The notes beneath the pieces are model-generated. The model was not told the origin of the DNA. It was given only the letters and a program-made list of their open reading frames with translations, and did no database searches. This document shows positions 1-7,730 of a stretch of 17,523 nucleotides of DNA, piece after piece. Position 1 is the stretch's first letter; each line of letters starts with the position of its first letter. The position numbers and the translations under genes are program-made. Origin of the DNA: Actinomycetota bacterium. Lineage in GTDB: Bacteria > Actinomycetota > Actinomycetes > Actinomycetales > Microbacteriaceae. Where the stretch lies: assembly GCA_009699665.1 (NCBI GenBank), contig WLNS01000015.1:1-17523 (forward strand). Reading direction: 5' to 3'.

Positions 1-409
1 CGACCGCGTCGTCGAGATTGCTTCGTCCTTTGGACTCGAGAGTTCTTACCACCCTCACCTCGGCACCATTGTGGAAAGCCCCGAGGCGCTGGAGCGACTC
101 ATGCAGGTGTCGAACATTAAGTTTTGCCCAGACACCGCGCACCTCACAGCGGGTGGAGGTAACGCGGTTGAACTAATCGAAAAGTATGCGGCACGTTTGG
201 CGCACGTGCACCTTAAAGACTTCAAGTACGCGACGGGTGAGTTCTTGCCTCTGGGACAAGGGGACATTGACTTTCCGGGTGTGCTTGCGGCAGTTCGATC
301 GTCAGGCTACGACAGCTGGCTCATGGTCGAACTGGATTCATACGACGGCGACCCTAAGGACGCCGCCGTAATTAGTAAGAAACACCTCGACGCGCTGCTG
401 GCCGAATAG
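1..409 (+). CDS. Sugar phosphate isomerase/epimerase (IolE-like TIM barrel), 3' part
   Basis: The reading frame is open from the left edge (first full codon at base 2) to the TAG at 407-409, so only the C-terminal part (about 135 residues) is present. The visible sequence has the metal-site motifs of the xylose-isomerase-like TIM barrel (AP_endonuc_2) superfamily: YHPHLGT, FCPDTAHL (Asp and His), HVHLKD and the final VELD glutamate. The LGQGDIDFPG stretch followed by GYDSWLMVELD closely resembles 2-keto-myo-inositol dehydratase (IolE) and related keto-sugar dehydratases. Enzymes of this type isomerise, epimerise or dehydrate keto-sugars in the cytoplasm using a divalent metal. The gene is first in the visible sugar cluster and lies 49 bases before the binding-protein gene. 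The exact substrate is inferred only from neighbours; an IolE or LgdB-like lyase/hydratase role is most plausible. Confidence 0.85.
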   Translation, partial: DRVVEIASSFGLESSYHPHLGTIVESPEALERLMQVSNIKFCPDTAHLTAGGGNAVELIEKYAARLAHVHLKDFKYATGEFLPLGQGDIDFPGVLAAVRSSGYDSWLMVELDSYDGDPKDAAVISKKHLDALLAE

Positions 410-458
410 CCAGTGAGGCGACGAGGTTCATCCATCCATCACCGAGAAAGGCATTTCA

Positions 459-1616
459 ATGAAGAAATCCATTGCAGCGCTCGCGGCCGGGACAGCAATT
501 GTCGTCGTCGCGTCGCTCGCTGGCTGTTCTAGCGGATCAGGCGGGGGCTCGTCAGACAACCCCCTCAAGGATGTCGTGGCCAGCTCACTCATGCCAGCCA
601 AAATCATGGGCCTTGGCCCCATGGGCGAGGCATCTGCTGCTGTGTCTAGTGCTGACTTGAGCGGCGCAGACACAACAGCCATCAAAGCGAAGGGCATCAA
701 GGTCGGAATCGTCATGCAGACGATGGACATTGAATGGTCAACCGAACAGGTTCGTGGCATCACGGATCAGGTGACAGCACTTGGCGGCGAAGTTGTAAAC
801 GTTTGCGACGGCAAGTGGGACACAACCACGCAGACCGCTTGCATCGACACTATGATCACGCTGGCGCCCGACGCCATTATCAGCATTCCTGTTGACGATG
901 TCGGCATGGCCCCCGCCTACGCAAAAATCTCTGCAGCCGGCATCAAGTTAATCTTCATCGACAACGTTGCAAAAGGCCTGGAGTTCCCGAGTCAGTACCA
1001 GGGAATGGTTACCTCAGACAATCAGGGCAACGGAGCTTACGCTGCTGCAGCTCTGGCAAAGTTCATTCCGGAAAAGGGTGTCGTTGGCATTCTTGATTTC
1101 GGCGTTGACTTCTTCGTAACGAAGGAGCGCATGCGCGGATTCCAGGCGTGGATGGAGGCAAATCGACCAGACATCACCGTCAAGGTTGCTGAGTTCCAGG
1201 ATCCCGGAAAGTCGGGTGACGACGCAGCGAACTTCCTCACGGCTAATCCCGAGGTTCAGGGAATGTTCACTGAGTGGGAAGTTCCTGCAATGGGAATTAT
1301 CACTGCGTTGCGTGGCCAAGGTAAATCCCTTCCCATCACAGTCGTGAATGTGGCTTCGGACATTGCCCTCGATCTCGCAAGTGGAGGTATGGTCAAGGCC
1401 ATTGGAGCACAGGCTCCTTATGACGAGGGTGTTGCTGAGGCTAACTTCGCGGCTCGGGCCATTATTGGCGGCGAGAACCCGAGCTACCTTGCATTCCCGG
1501 GAGTACCGTTCCTGCAGAACAACGTGCTGTCCGCGTGGTACCAGGTCTACAAGTCGGCTGCACCGCAGTCGATCCAGGATGCCTGCAAAGGCGGCATCTG
1601 TGGACCCGAGAAGTAA
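459..1616 (+). CDS. Sugar ABC transporter substrate-binding lipoprotein (ribose type)
   Basis: The 385-residue protein opens with a charged MKK, a hydrophobic core and a lipobox SLAGC with Cys23, so it is predicted to be exported, lipidated and anchored outside the membrane. A Ser/Gly-rich linker follows. From about residue 80 (KVGIVMQTMDIEWSTEQVRG) it has the two-lobed fold of periplasmic binding protein family 4 (RbsB-like), with repeated beta-alpha units and a C-terminal FPGVPFLQNNV stretch. The start is supported by GAGAAAGG at 444-451. It lies directly before the matching ATPase and permease, so it should deliver the sugar to that importer. Residues about 34-78 form an extension not usual in short RbsB proteins, and four cysteines (116, 128, 376, 381) lie in the mature domain. 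The ligand cannot be read from sequence. Confidence 0.9.
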   Translation: MKKSIAALAAGTAIVVVASLAGCSSGSGGGSSDNPLKDVVASSLMPAKIMGLGPMGEASAAVSSADLSGADTTAIKAKGIKVGIVMQTMDIEWSTEQVRGITDQVTALGGEVVNVCDGKWDTTTQTACIDTMITLAPDAIISIPVDDVGMAPAYAKISAAGIKLIFIDNVAKGLEFPSQYQGMVTSDNQGNGAYAAAALAKFIPEKGVVGILDFGVDFFVTKERMRGFQAWMEANRPDITVKVAEFQDPGKSGDDAANFLTANPEVQGMFTEWEVPAMGIITALRGQGKSLPITVVNVASDIALDLASGGMVKAIGAQAPYDEGVAEANFAARAIIGGENPSYLAFPGVPFLQNNVLSAWYQVYKSAAPQSIQDACKGGICGPEK

Positions 1617-1656
1617 ACAACAGCGCCACTAGTTACATCACCTTGAAGGAGCAACC

Positions 1657-3210
1657 ATGACAAACCAGAACGGATCAGCAACTCCAATGCTGAGCCTGCG
1701 GGATATCGTGGTGAACTTCGGCAGCGTGCAAGCCCTCCGGGGGGCAGATTTCGATCTGTTCCCCGGAGAGGTGCACGGTCTTCTTGGTCAAAATGGTGCC
1801 GGTAAGTCGACGATGATTAAGGTCATTTCGGGCGTGTACAAGCCTACGAGCGGTAACGTCGCAATCGACGGTGTTGAGCAGCACTTTTCTTCGCCACGAG
1901 AAAGTCGCGATGCGGGTATTTCTGTGGTGTATCAGTCGTTAAGTCTCGTTCCCTCACTAACCGTGGCGCAAAACCTGTTTCTCGGTATTGAACCGACTAT
2001 TTTCGGGCTGGTAAACACTCGAGCCCTGAACGCTCGCGCACGTGAGTTCCTCGACTCCCACAATCTTCCCCTACGCCCAGATCAGCTTGTCTCATCTCTT
2101 CCCTTTGCCTATCGCCAACTGTGTGAAATTGGAAAGGCGCTCATCAAAGAAGCTCGCATTCTCATCCTTGACGAACCAACTTCGTCGCTTTCTAAGGCCG
2201 AAGAGCCAATTCTCTTTGATGCTGTTCGCGGGGCAACCCGCAAGGGCGTAGGCGTCATTTATGTCTCTCACCGCTTGAGCGAAGTTGTCGAGTTGACCGA
2301 CAGAGTGACGGTCTTCCGCGACGGCGAAAATGCGGGCTTGTTTAACACCCCGGATGTGACCATCCCCCAACTTGTGAGCGTGATTGTCGGAGAGAAACTT
2401 GCCAAGAACGTTACGACAAGTGGAGAAGGCGCCCAGCGACGTCGGTCTATTTCCAGCGAAGGCTCGGCAGCGCTTGAGCTTTCGAACGTGAGTAATGACG
2501 TGGTCTCCAATATCAGCTTGAGTATTCGTCGTGGAGAAATCCTCGGGTTGATCGGAAGCATCGGAAGTGGGCGAACTGAGTTGCTCGAGAGCATCTTTGG
2601 GGTTCGCAAGCTCAAGGCGGGCACGATCACCTGCAACGGGCACCAGGTCAACATTCATCGCCCTCAAGATGCGATAGACCACGGAATCAAACTCGTCCCC
2701 GAAGATCGTCACGAGTACGGTCTTGTCGATGATCACGACATTGAGAGCAACATGACGATGGCCATGCTGCCCTTGCTCAAGACATTCGGATTCCTCTTCA
2801 ACTCACCTGAGTCAAAAGCGTTCACGACAAAAATTGTCGACCGACTCAAGGTCAAGACTCCATCGATAGCCACCAAGATCAACAAGCTCTCTGGCGGTAA
2901 TCAGCAGAAGGTTGTCATCGGCAAGTGGTTGGGTTCGGACACCAAAGTCTTGTTGCTCGACGAGCCAACCGCGGGTGTTGACGTCGGGGCGCGAGCTGAG
3001 ATCTACAAGATCATCAACACGCTGGCCGACGAGGGAACAGCCGTGCTCGTCTGTTCCTCCGACTACGACGAGCTGATGCAACTGTGCTCGCGTTTTGCCT
3101 TTATCTCTGACGGGGCAATCTCGGGAACGGCCGATCGCAGTCAGGTGAAAGACGAAAAAGACCTACATAACATCTTGGAACAAAGTCGCGAAAGGGCTAG
3201 CAATGTCTGA
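1657..3210 (+). CDS. Sugar ABC transporter ATPase (RbsA/MglA-like, two ABC domains)
   Basis: The 517-residue protein carries two fused ATP-binding domains, the usual build of ribose/galactose-type (CUT2) importers. Domain 1 has a perfect Walker A (GQNGAGKST, 44-52), Walker B with LDEPTSSLS (171-179) and the switch His205 in SHR. Its signature region (SSLPFAYRQ, 146-154) is degenerate. Domain 2 has the family's degenerate Walker A (GSIGSGRT, 300-307, Arg in place of Lys), a canonical LSGGNQQK signature (411-418) and LLLDEPTAGVDVGAR (432-446). This asymmetry is normal for RbsA-like proteins and suggests one fully competent ATP site per polypeptide pair of domains. AAGGAG at 1646-1651 sets the ATG. 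The stop codon overlaps the permease gene by 8 bases, implying translational coupling. Confidence 0.96.
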   Translation: MTNQNGSATPMLSLRDIVVNFGSVQALRGADFDLFPGEVHGLLGQNGAGKSTMIKVISGVYKPTSGNVAIDGVEQHFSSPRESRDAGISVVYQSLSLVPSLTVAQNLFLGIEPTIFGLVNTRALNARAREFLDSHNLPLRPDQLVSSLPFAYRQLCEIGKALIKEARILILDEPTSSLSKAEEPILFDAVRGATRKGVGVIYVSHRLSEVVELTDRVTVFRDGENAGLFNTPDVTIPQLVSVIVGEKLAKNVTTSGEGAQRRRSISSEGSAALELSNVSNDVVSNISLSIRRGEILGLIGSIGSGRTELLESIFGVRKLKAGTITCNGHQVNIHRPQDAIDHGIKLVPEDRHEYGLVDDHDIESNMTMAMLPLLKTFGFLFNSPESKAFTTKIVDRLKVKTPSIATKINKLSGGNQQKVVIGKWLGSDTKVLLLDEPTAGVDVGARAEIYKIINTLADEGTAVLVCSSDYDELMQLCSRFAFISDGAISGTADRSQVKDEKDLHNILEQSRERASNV

Positions 3211-4177
3211 GAAACTCGCAACGACGACCGAGGGCATTTCCTTGGGATTCAAACAGCGCTTGGCTGCAAGTGACCAGCCATGGTTCTTGTATGGCGCCTT
3301 CGTACTCCTCATCGTGGGATTTACGATTGCCAACCCAATCTTTCTTTCCTCGGGCAACTTACTCAACATCCTGAACCAAACGGCGCTGGTCACCATCATG
3401 GCCTGTGGTGTTGGTCTCGTGATCATTACTGGCGAAATTGATCTTTCCGTCGGTTCGGTGCTCGCACTCTCAGGTGTGTCGGCAGCACTGTTCATGCAAG
3501 ACGTTACCGAGAACTGGTTCTTGGGAGCTTTGGCGGGAATCGTCGTCGGCGCCCTTGTGGGCCTTGTCAACGGAGTTCTTACGGCACGCTTCCTCATCCC
3601 TTCGTTCCTGGTGACACTCGGCACACTGTCTGTTGCCCGAGGAATCGCCCTGATTGTCACGGGTACCTCACCCGTGCTCGTAACCGACCCGACATTCTGG
3701 GCAGTATTTGCAGAAGCCAGTGTCGTGGGAATCCCCATCCCGATTGTGTGGACCATTGTGGTCATCGCAATAACCTGGCTGCTGCTCCACTTCGGCATTA
3801 TCGGTCGTCGCATCTACGCCACGGGTGGCAACCTTTCTGCTGCCAAGTTCTCCGGGATCAACACACGCGCCGTGAAGATCTTTGTCTTTGTCTTCTCGGG
3901 GGCGCTGGCCGGATTGGCTGGTGTCATTATCGCCGCCCGCGGTCACGCGATTCGCCCCGATGTTGCGTCGGGAATCGAGTTGGATGTGCTGGCCGCCGTC
4001 ATTCTTGGTGGCACGAGCCTTTTCGGGGGCAAGGGAAAAATCTACGGAATCATCCTGGGCAGCTTAATCATCGGCATTCTCAACAACGGACTGGTTCTCA
4101 TGGGTATCGATCCGTCAATCCAACTCACCATCAAGGGCGCTCTGGTCATCATTGCAGTCGCCTTTGGTCGGAGATAG
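3203..4177 (+). CDS. Sugar ABC transporter permease (RbsC-like, BPD_transp_2)
   Basis: The 324-residue integral membrane protein is almost wholly hydrophobic after a polar N-terminus of about 28 residues, with roughly 8-10 membrane segments. It has the family hallmarks GVGLVIITGEIDLSVGS (about 70-86), FLIPSFLVTLGTLS, the cytoplasmic loop IYATGGNLSAAKFSGIN (about 206-222) and LGGTSLFGGKGKIYG (about 269-283), which contacts the ATPase. Length matches the RbsC family. The ATG lies inside the end of the ATPase gene (AATGTCTGA). A single permease gene with one double ATPase implies a homodimeric channel. Together with the two preceding genes it makes a complete importer for a monosaccharide or small sugar derivative. 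A 78-base gap follows before the hydrolase gene; no clear terminator was seen in it. Confidence 0.95.
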   Translation: MSEKLATTTEGISLGFKQRLAASDQPWFLYGAFVLLIVGFTIANPIFLSSGNLLNILNQTALVTIMACGVGLVIITGEIDLSVGSVLALSGVSAALFMQDVTENWFLGALAGIVVGALVGLVNGVLTARFLIPSFLVTLGTLSVARGIALIVTGTSPVLVTDPTFWAVFAEASVVGIPIPIVWTIVVIAITWLLLHFGIIGRRIYATGGNLSAAKFSGINTRAVKIFVFVFSGALAGLAGVIIAARGHAIRPDVASGIELDVLAAVILGGTSLFGGKGKIYGIILGSLIIGILNNGLVLMGIDPSIQLTIKGALVIIAVAFGRR

Positions 4178-4255
4178 CAACACCCACCCCAAACCCACGG
4201 GGCTCAGCACCTTGATTTATCAACAGCACTAACCGGAAATCATTAAGGAGAAAAA

Positions 4256-5137
4256 ATGCAAATCATCAAAGATCACACGGGAGCGCCGGTCAAGCACGGT
4301 CGCGCATTGGTCAACGGGGTGCGCCTGCACTACATGACCGCTGGCCAGGGAGAGCCTCTCTTCCTGCTTCATGGTGTACCCAAGACCTCTTACCACTGGC
4401 GTCACGTCATCCCGCTGCTCACCCCCCACTTCACGGTGATTGCTCCGGACCTTCGTGGCCTCGGAGACAGTGAACACCCCCAAGATGGCTTCGACATGAA
4501 GAACATGGCGAAGGACATCGCCGACCTGGCCACTCACCTGGGCTACGACACCTTCAACCTCGCGGGCGAGGACTGGGGCGCATCGACGGCTTATCAGGTG
4601 GCGGCTCAGTGGCCGGAGCGCGTCAAGAAGTTGGTCTACCAGGAAATGATCCTCCCGGGATTCGGCCTCGAGGACTACTCGTTCCTGACTCGCGAAAACG
4701 TAAGCACCTACGTGTGGCTCTGGCACATCAACTTCTACAGCGTGCCCGACTTTCCCGAGTTGCTTATCACGGGCCGTGAGAAGGAGTACTTCAACTACTT
4801 CATCAAGCATGAGACGCACAACCCTCAGGCCATCACTCCCGATGCTCTCGATGAGTACGTGCGCTGCTACTCGTCACCCGGCGGTCTTCGTTCGATGTTC
4901 GCCATCTACCGTGCGACCCTCGACGACGCCGATCAGAACCACGAGTCGGCAAAGACCAAGCTCAAGATGCCCGTACTGGCGGTCGGAAGTGAATACTTCA
5001 TTGGCGCCGACAACGAGCGTCAAATGCGTGAGGTCGCTGAGAACGTTGAGGCAGCCATCCTGCCCTGGGGCCACCAGCTCGCTGAAGAGTCGCCCGAGGA
5101 ACTCGCTGCGATCTACCTGAAGTTCTTCCAGAAATAA
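4256..5137 (+). CDS. Alpha/beta hydrolase, epoxide hydrolase / haloacid dehalogenase-like
   Basis: The 293-residue cytoplasmic enzyme has an alpha/beta-hydrolase core with a helical cap at about residues 133-230. HGVPKTSYHWR (39-49) is the oxyanion-hole HGxP motif of epoxide hydrolases. The nucleophile elbow is GEDWGAS (104-110), so Asp106 is the likely nucleophile, as in epoxide hydrolases and fluoroacetate/haloalkane dehalogenases rather than the Ser of esterases. His273 in WGHQLAEESPEE is the likely base, and Glu246 or a nearby acid could complete the triad. AAGGAG at 4245-4250 sets the start. An aspartate-nucleophile hydrolase opens epoxides, halides or similar by a covalent ester. No known step in simple sugar breakdown needs this, so its substrate is open. 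It could act on a glycoside aglycone or a reactive intermediate. Confidence 0.88.
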   Translation: MQIIKDHTGAPVKHGRALVNGVRLHYMTAGQGEPLFLLHGVPKTSYHWRHVIPLLTPHFTVIAPDLRGLGDSEHPQDGFDMKNMAKDIADLATHLGYDTFNLAGEDWGASTAYQVAAQWPERVKKLVYQEMILPGFGLEDYSFLTRENVSTYVWLWHINFYSVPDFPELLITGREKEYFNYFIKHETHNPQAITPDALDEYVRCYSSPGGLRSMFAIYRATLDDADQNHESAKTKLKMPVLAVGSEYFIGADNERQMREVAENVEAAILPWGHQLAEESPEELAAIYLKFFQK

Positions 5138-5149
5138 GCAAGAAGGGCG

Positions 5150-5170
5150 GGCTTCGGAATCTTCGAAGCC
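5150..5170 (+). terminator. Possible hairpin terminator after the hydrolase gene
   Basis: GGCTTCG (5150-5156) and CGAAGCC (5164-5170) are perfect 7-bp arms around a 7-base loop, 12 bases after the hydrolase stop codon. There is no U-tract behind it, so it may be a weak terminator, a processing or stability hairpin, or chance. Confidence 0.4.
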
Positions 5171-5198
5171 ATCCCGGGTACTGACGCACTACAGGCCA

Positions 5199-5244
5199 CG
5201 TGGAGCTGGCAGCACGCACGAAAGTTTGCGCCGCCAGCTCCACG
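5199..5244. repeat. 12-bp perfect inverted repeat in intergenic region
   Basis: CGTGGAGCTGGC at 5199-5210 is the exact reverse complement of GCCAGCTCCACG at 5233-5244, with a 22-base spacer. Inside the spacer CGCA (5215-5218) can pair with TGCG (5227-5230). As RNA it would form a long, stable stem without a U-tract. It lies between two divisions of the sugar cluster and could be a terminator, an attenuator-like structure, an mRNA stability element or a repressor-binding dyad. Confidence 0.65.
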
Positions 5245-5292
5245 GGGTAACCCATCCATCAAAGTGGGTCACGCGAAATCCTAGCCGTGACC
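5245..5292. promoter_or_regulatory. Overlapping dyads upstream of the sugar dehydrogenase
   Basis: Three short dyads share bases here: GGGT (5245-5248) with ACCC (5250-5253), ACCCA (5250-5254) with TGGGT (5265-5269), and GGTCACG (5267-5273) with CGTGACC (5286-5292). The last is a perfect 7-bp dyad with a 12-base spacer, 30 bases before the ATG. It is the kind of place where a LacI- or GntR-type repressor would bind, but no regulator gene is visible in the window. No convincing -35/-10 pair was found. Confidence 0.35.
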
Positions 5293-5321
5293 GCAACAAT
5301 TTTTATGACAAGGACCTCGCA

Positions 5322-6512
5322 ATGAAGAAGATCAACGTAGGCATCATCGGCGGTGGCTTTATGGGCAAAGCACACTCCCTTGCCTATTCGGCTGTTCCCA
5401 TGTTCTTCTGGCCGACTGATGTGATGCCCGTAAAGCACAGCATCGCCGAAGCCACCGATGAGCTGGCGGCAGATGCGGCCACACGCTTCGGCTTCGAGAG
5501 ATCAACGAGCGATTGGCGCACGATCGTTGATGACCCCGAGATTGATCTTGTCGATATTGCCACGCCAAATAACCTCCACGCCGAGATTGCCATCGCGGCT
5601 CTCGCAGCGGGCAAGCACGTCATCTGCGAAAAGCCCTTGGCGCGCACCGTCGAAGAAGCCGCCAAGATGTATGAGGCCTCGCGAGCCAGCGACCGCGTTA
5701 ACATGGTGGCCTTCAACTACCGCCGGACCCCGGCCGTAGCGCTCGCGAAGCGCTATATCGATGAAGGCGCCATCGGGCGCATCCTCAACGTGCGCGCCAC
5801 GTACTTGCAGGACTGGTCCGCCGACCCCAGCTCACCTCTGTCGTGGCGTTTCCAAAAGTCCATTGCGGGATCCGGTGCGGTGGGCGACATCCTCACCCAC
5901 GTTCTTGACATGTCTCGCTACCTGGCCGGTGAAATCACCGACGTGAGCAGCCTCACCGCACACATCATCACAGAGCGTCCGCTCCAGCAGGGGGGCGCTG
6001 ATTCACTCGGGAACTCCAAGAACAAGGGCGGCCCCATGGGCGCCGTCGATGTTGAAGACGAGGTCATCTCGCTCGTCAAGTTTGCCAGTGGCGCCATTGG
6101 CTCCGTTGAAGCAACCCGCAACGCCTGGGGTCGCAACAACTTCATCACGCTCGAGATCCACGGAACCGAGGGCTCGATTGCCTTCAACTACGAGAACCGC
6201 GACGAACTCCAAGTCTGCTTCAAGAGTGACGGCGATGACCGACGTGGTTTCCGAACCGTGTACACCGGCCCCAATCACCCCAATGGTGCCAACCTCTGGC
6301 CCATCCCCGCACTAGGCATTGGCTACGGCGAAACGAAAATCATTGAGGCGCACGACCTGTTCACGGCAATCGCCGGCGGTGAGCCCGTGCGTCCCGACTT
6401 TGGCGACGGATACCAGGTGGCGCTCATCGATGACGCCATCCTCGCATCGGCGGCCACCGGCCAGTGGGTGAAGGTTCCTCAGCTCAACAGAGAGACCGGA
6501 AAGGTTTCCTAA
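5322..6512 (+). CDS. Gfo/Idh/MocA sugar dehydrogenase, levoglucosan dehydrogenase-like
   Basis: The 396-residue protein has an N-terminal Rossmann fold with GIIGGGFMG (8-16) and the family's EKP motif (103-105), whose Lys104 is the expected catalytic lysine. After it come FNYRRTPAVALAK (131-143), YLQDWSADP (161-169) and GSGAVGDILTHVLD (183-196), giving the conserved Asp189 and His193. The family oxidises or reduces a sugar hydroxyl/ketone with NAD(P). The SAVPMFFWP segment (23-31), the DWSADPSSPLSWRFQKSIAG stretch and the overall length are as I remember them for bacterial levoglucosan 3-dehydrogenase (LgdA). That makes this the best candidate, with a myo-inositol or glucoside 3-dehydrogenase as the alternative. 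The ATG at 5322 has AAGGA at 5310-5314. A longer open frame reaches TTG 5226, but that extension (RRQLHGVTH...) is not family-like and runs through the inverted-repeat region. Confidence 0.92.
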   Translation: MKKINVGIIGGGFMGKAHSLAYSAVPMFFWPTDVMPVKHSIAEATDELAADAATRFGFERSTSDWRTIVDDPEIDLVDIATPNNLHAEIAIAALAAGKHVICEKPLARTVEEAAKMYEASRASDRVNMVAFNYRRTPAVALAKRYIDEGAIGRILNVRATYLQDWSADPSSPLSWRFQKSIAGSGAVGDILTHVLDMSRYLAGEITDVSSLTAHIITERPLQQGGADSLGNSKNKGGPMGAVDVEDEVISLVKFASGAIGSVEATRNAWGRNNFITLEIHGTEGSIAFNYENRDELQVCFKSDGDDRRGFRTVYTGPNHPNGANLWPIPALGIGYGETKIIEAHDLFTAIAGGEPVRPDFGDGYQVALIDDAILASAATGQWVKVPQLNRETGKVS

Positions 6513-6524
6513 ACGCATGACTAC

Positions 6525-7703
6525 GTGTTACCGCGCTCTTCATGCGCGATTCCTACAGACAGTGCCGCGCTCGTGACACGCTCGTTGCGCGCCGGCATAA
6601 TCGGCGGCGGCTTCATGGCGGAAGTTCATGCGCGTGCCGTCAGAGATGCCGGACACGAGGTGGTGATGATCGCGAGTTCATCACCAGAAAGGGCGGCGGA
6701 TGCGGCATCTCGACTTGGCGTGCCCAACGTTGCCGACAACGCTCATGCACTGATCGCCTCTGATCTGGTTGACGTGGTGCACGTGTGCACCCCCAATGCC
6801 TTCCACGCGGAGCAAGCGCGCATGGCTATTGCTCAGGGCAAGCCGGTGGTGTGTGAGAAACCACTGGCGACCTCGGCCGCTGATGCTCGCGAACTCGTGA
6901 CCCTCGCCGCCGCGAAGGGAACGCTGACTGCGGTGCCGTTTGTCTATCGCTATTACCCCGCGGTGCGGGAGATTCTCGCGCGCATTGCTCGCGGGGATAC
7001 CGGCCAGTTGCGGTTGCTGCACGGCAACTATCTTCAGGACTGGCTCACGCCTTCGGCGGCCCACAACTGGCGGGTCGATGAGGCGATTGGTGGCGAATCC
7101 CGCACCTTTGCCGACATCGGTGTTCACTGGTGCGACCTCATGGAGTTCGTTTCCGGTCATCGCATCACACGTCTCGTTTCGTTCCTGACTCGAGCGCATC
7201 CGGAAAGAAGTAGCAACGAGGACGCGGCCTCCCTGATATTTGAGACGAATCAGGGAGCCACCGGAACACTCGTCGCTAGCCAAATCTCCTTTGGGCGAAA
7301 GAACCACCTGTACTTCTCCTTCGACGGTGACCTTGAGTCTTACCAGTGGAATCAGGAACGACCGGGAATGTTTAGTTCCGCGAACGTCGGCGGGGAAACA
7401 ATTGTTAGGGCGGGATCTGCCGAAATGGCGTCCGCGGCCGCGCAACGGTTGGCGTACCTTCCGGCGGGGCACCCGCAGGGCTACCAGGACGCCTTCAACG
7501 CTTTCATCGCCGACGCCTATTCCGCATTTGAGGGTCACGCGGTTGATGGGCTTCCGACTTTTGTGGATGGGTTGCGCGCGGCTCTCTTGACGGAGGCGGT
7601 AGTGAAATCATCGAGGGTTGGTGAGTGGGTAGATCTCGCGCAGGATGCTCGTAGCGACGGCACAGACGTGCCGGCCGTAGAAACGGCTCCCGCAAAGCAC
7701 TAG
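6525..7703 (+). CDS. Second Gfo/Idh/MocA-family oxidoreductase
   Basis: The product is up to 392 residues. Numbered from GTG 6525, GIIGGGFMAEVHA (24-36) is the nucleotide-binding loop, CEKPLA (110-115) holds the catalytic lysine (112), and TFADIGVHWCDL (194-205) supplies Asp197 and His201. NYLQDWL (168-174) parallels the same element in the preceding dehydrogenase, so the two are distant paralogues. A partner dehydrogenase/reductase is expected in keto-sugar pathways; an LgdC-like role (reducing 3-keto-glucose) is a reasonable inference. The start is uncertain. GTG 6525 gives a 22-residue leader with no good ribosome site. GTG 6573 (MTRSLRAGIIGG) or TTG 6582 fit the family better, though they too lack a clear Shine-Dalgarno. 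The last 20 residues are a polar tail beyond the fold. Confidence 0.9.
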   Translation: MLPRSSCAIPTDSAALVTRSLRAGIIGGGFMAEVHARAVRDAGHEVVMIASSSPERAADAASRLGVPNVADNAHALIASDLVDVVHVCTPNAFHAEQARMAIAQGKPVVCEKPLATSAADARELVTLAAAKGTLTAVPFVYRYYPAVREILARIARGDTGQLRLLHGNYLQDWLTPSAAHNWRVDEAIGGESRTFADIGVHWCDLMEFVSGHRITRLVSFLTRAHPERSSNEDAASLIFETNQGATGTLVASQISFGRKNHLYFSFDGDLESYQWNQERPGMFSSANVGGETIVRAGSAEMASAAAQRLAYLPAGHPQGYQDAFNAFIADAYSAFEGHAVDGLPTFVDGLRAALLTEAVVKSSRVGEWVDLAQDARSDGTDVPAVETAPAKH

Positions 7704-7730
7704 ATTTCGACTGAGCCCAAAGGAATAAGA

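Noticed and set aside
2092..2736. A 214-codon minus-strand frame opposite the ABC ATPase
   Set aside because: It is a shadow of an unmistakable ATPase gene, with no motif and no ribosome site.
429..5260. CATCCATC motif seen before the binding-protein gene (429-440) and again at 5252-5260
   Set aside because: It is too short and low in complexity to call a shared regulator site from two occurrences.
5226..5321. Upstream extension of the first sugar dehydrogenase from TTG 5226
   Set aside because: The extension passes through the inverted repeat and has no family-like sequence. ATG 5322 has a good AAGGA site and gives the normal N-terminus.
6681..7538. A 285-codon minus-strand frame opposite the second dehydrogenase
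   Set aside because: The plus strand encodes clear Gfo/Idh/MocA motifs along the whole stretch; the antisense product is Arg/Gly-rich with no recognisable domain.
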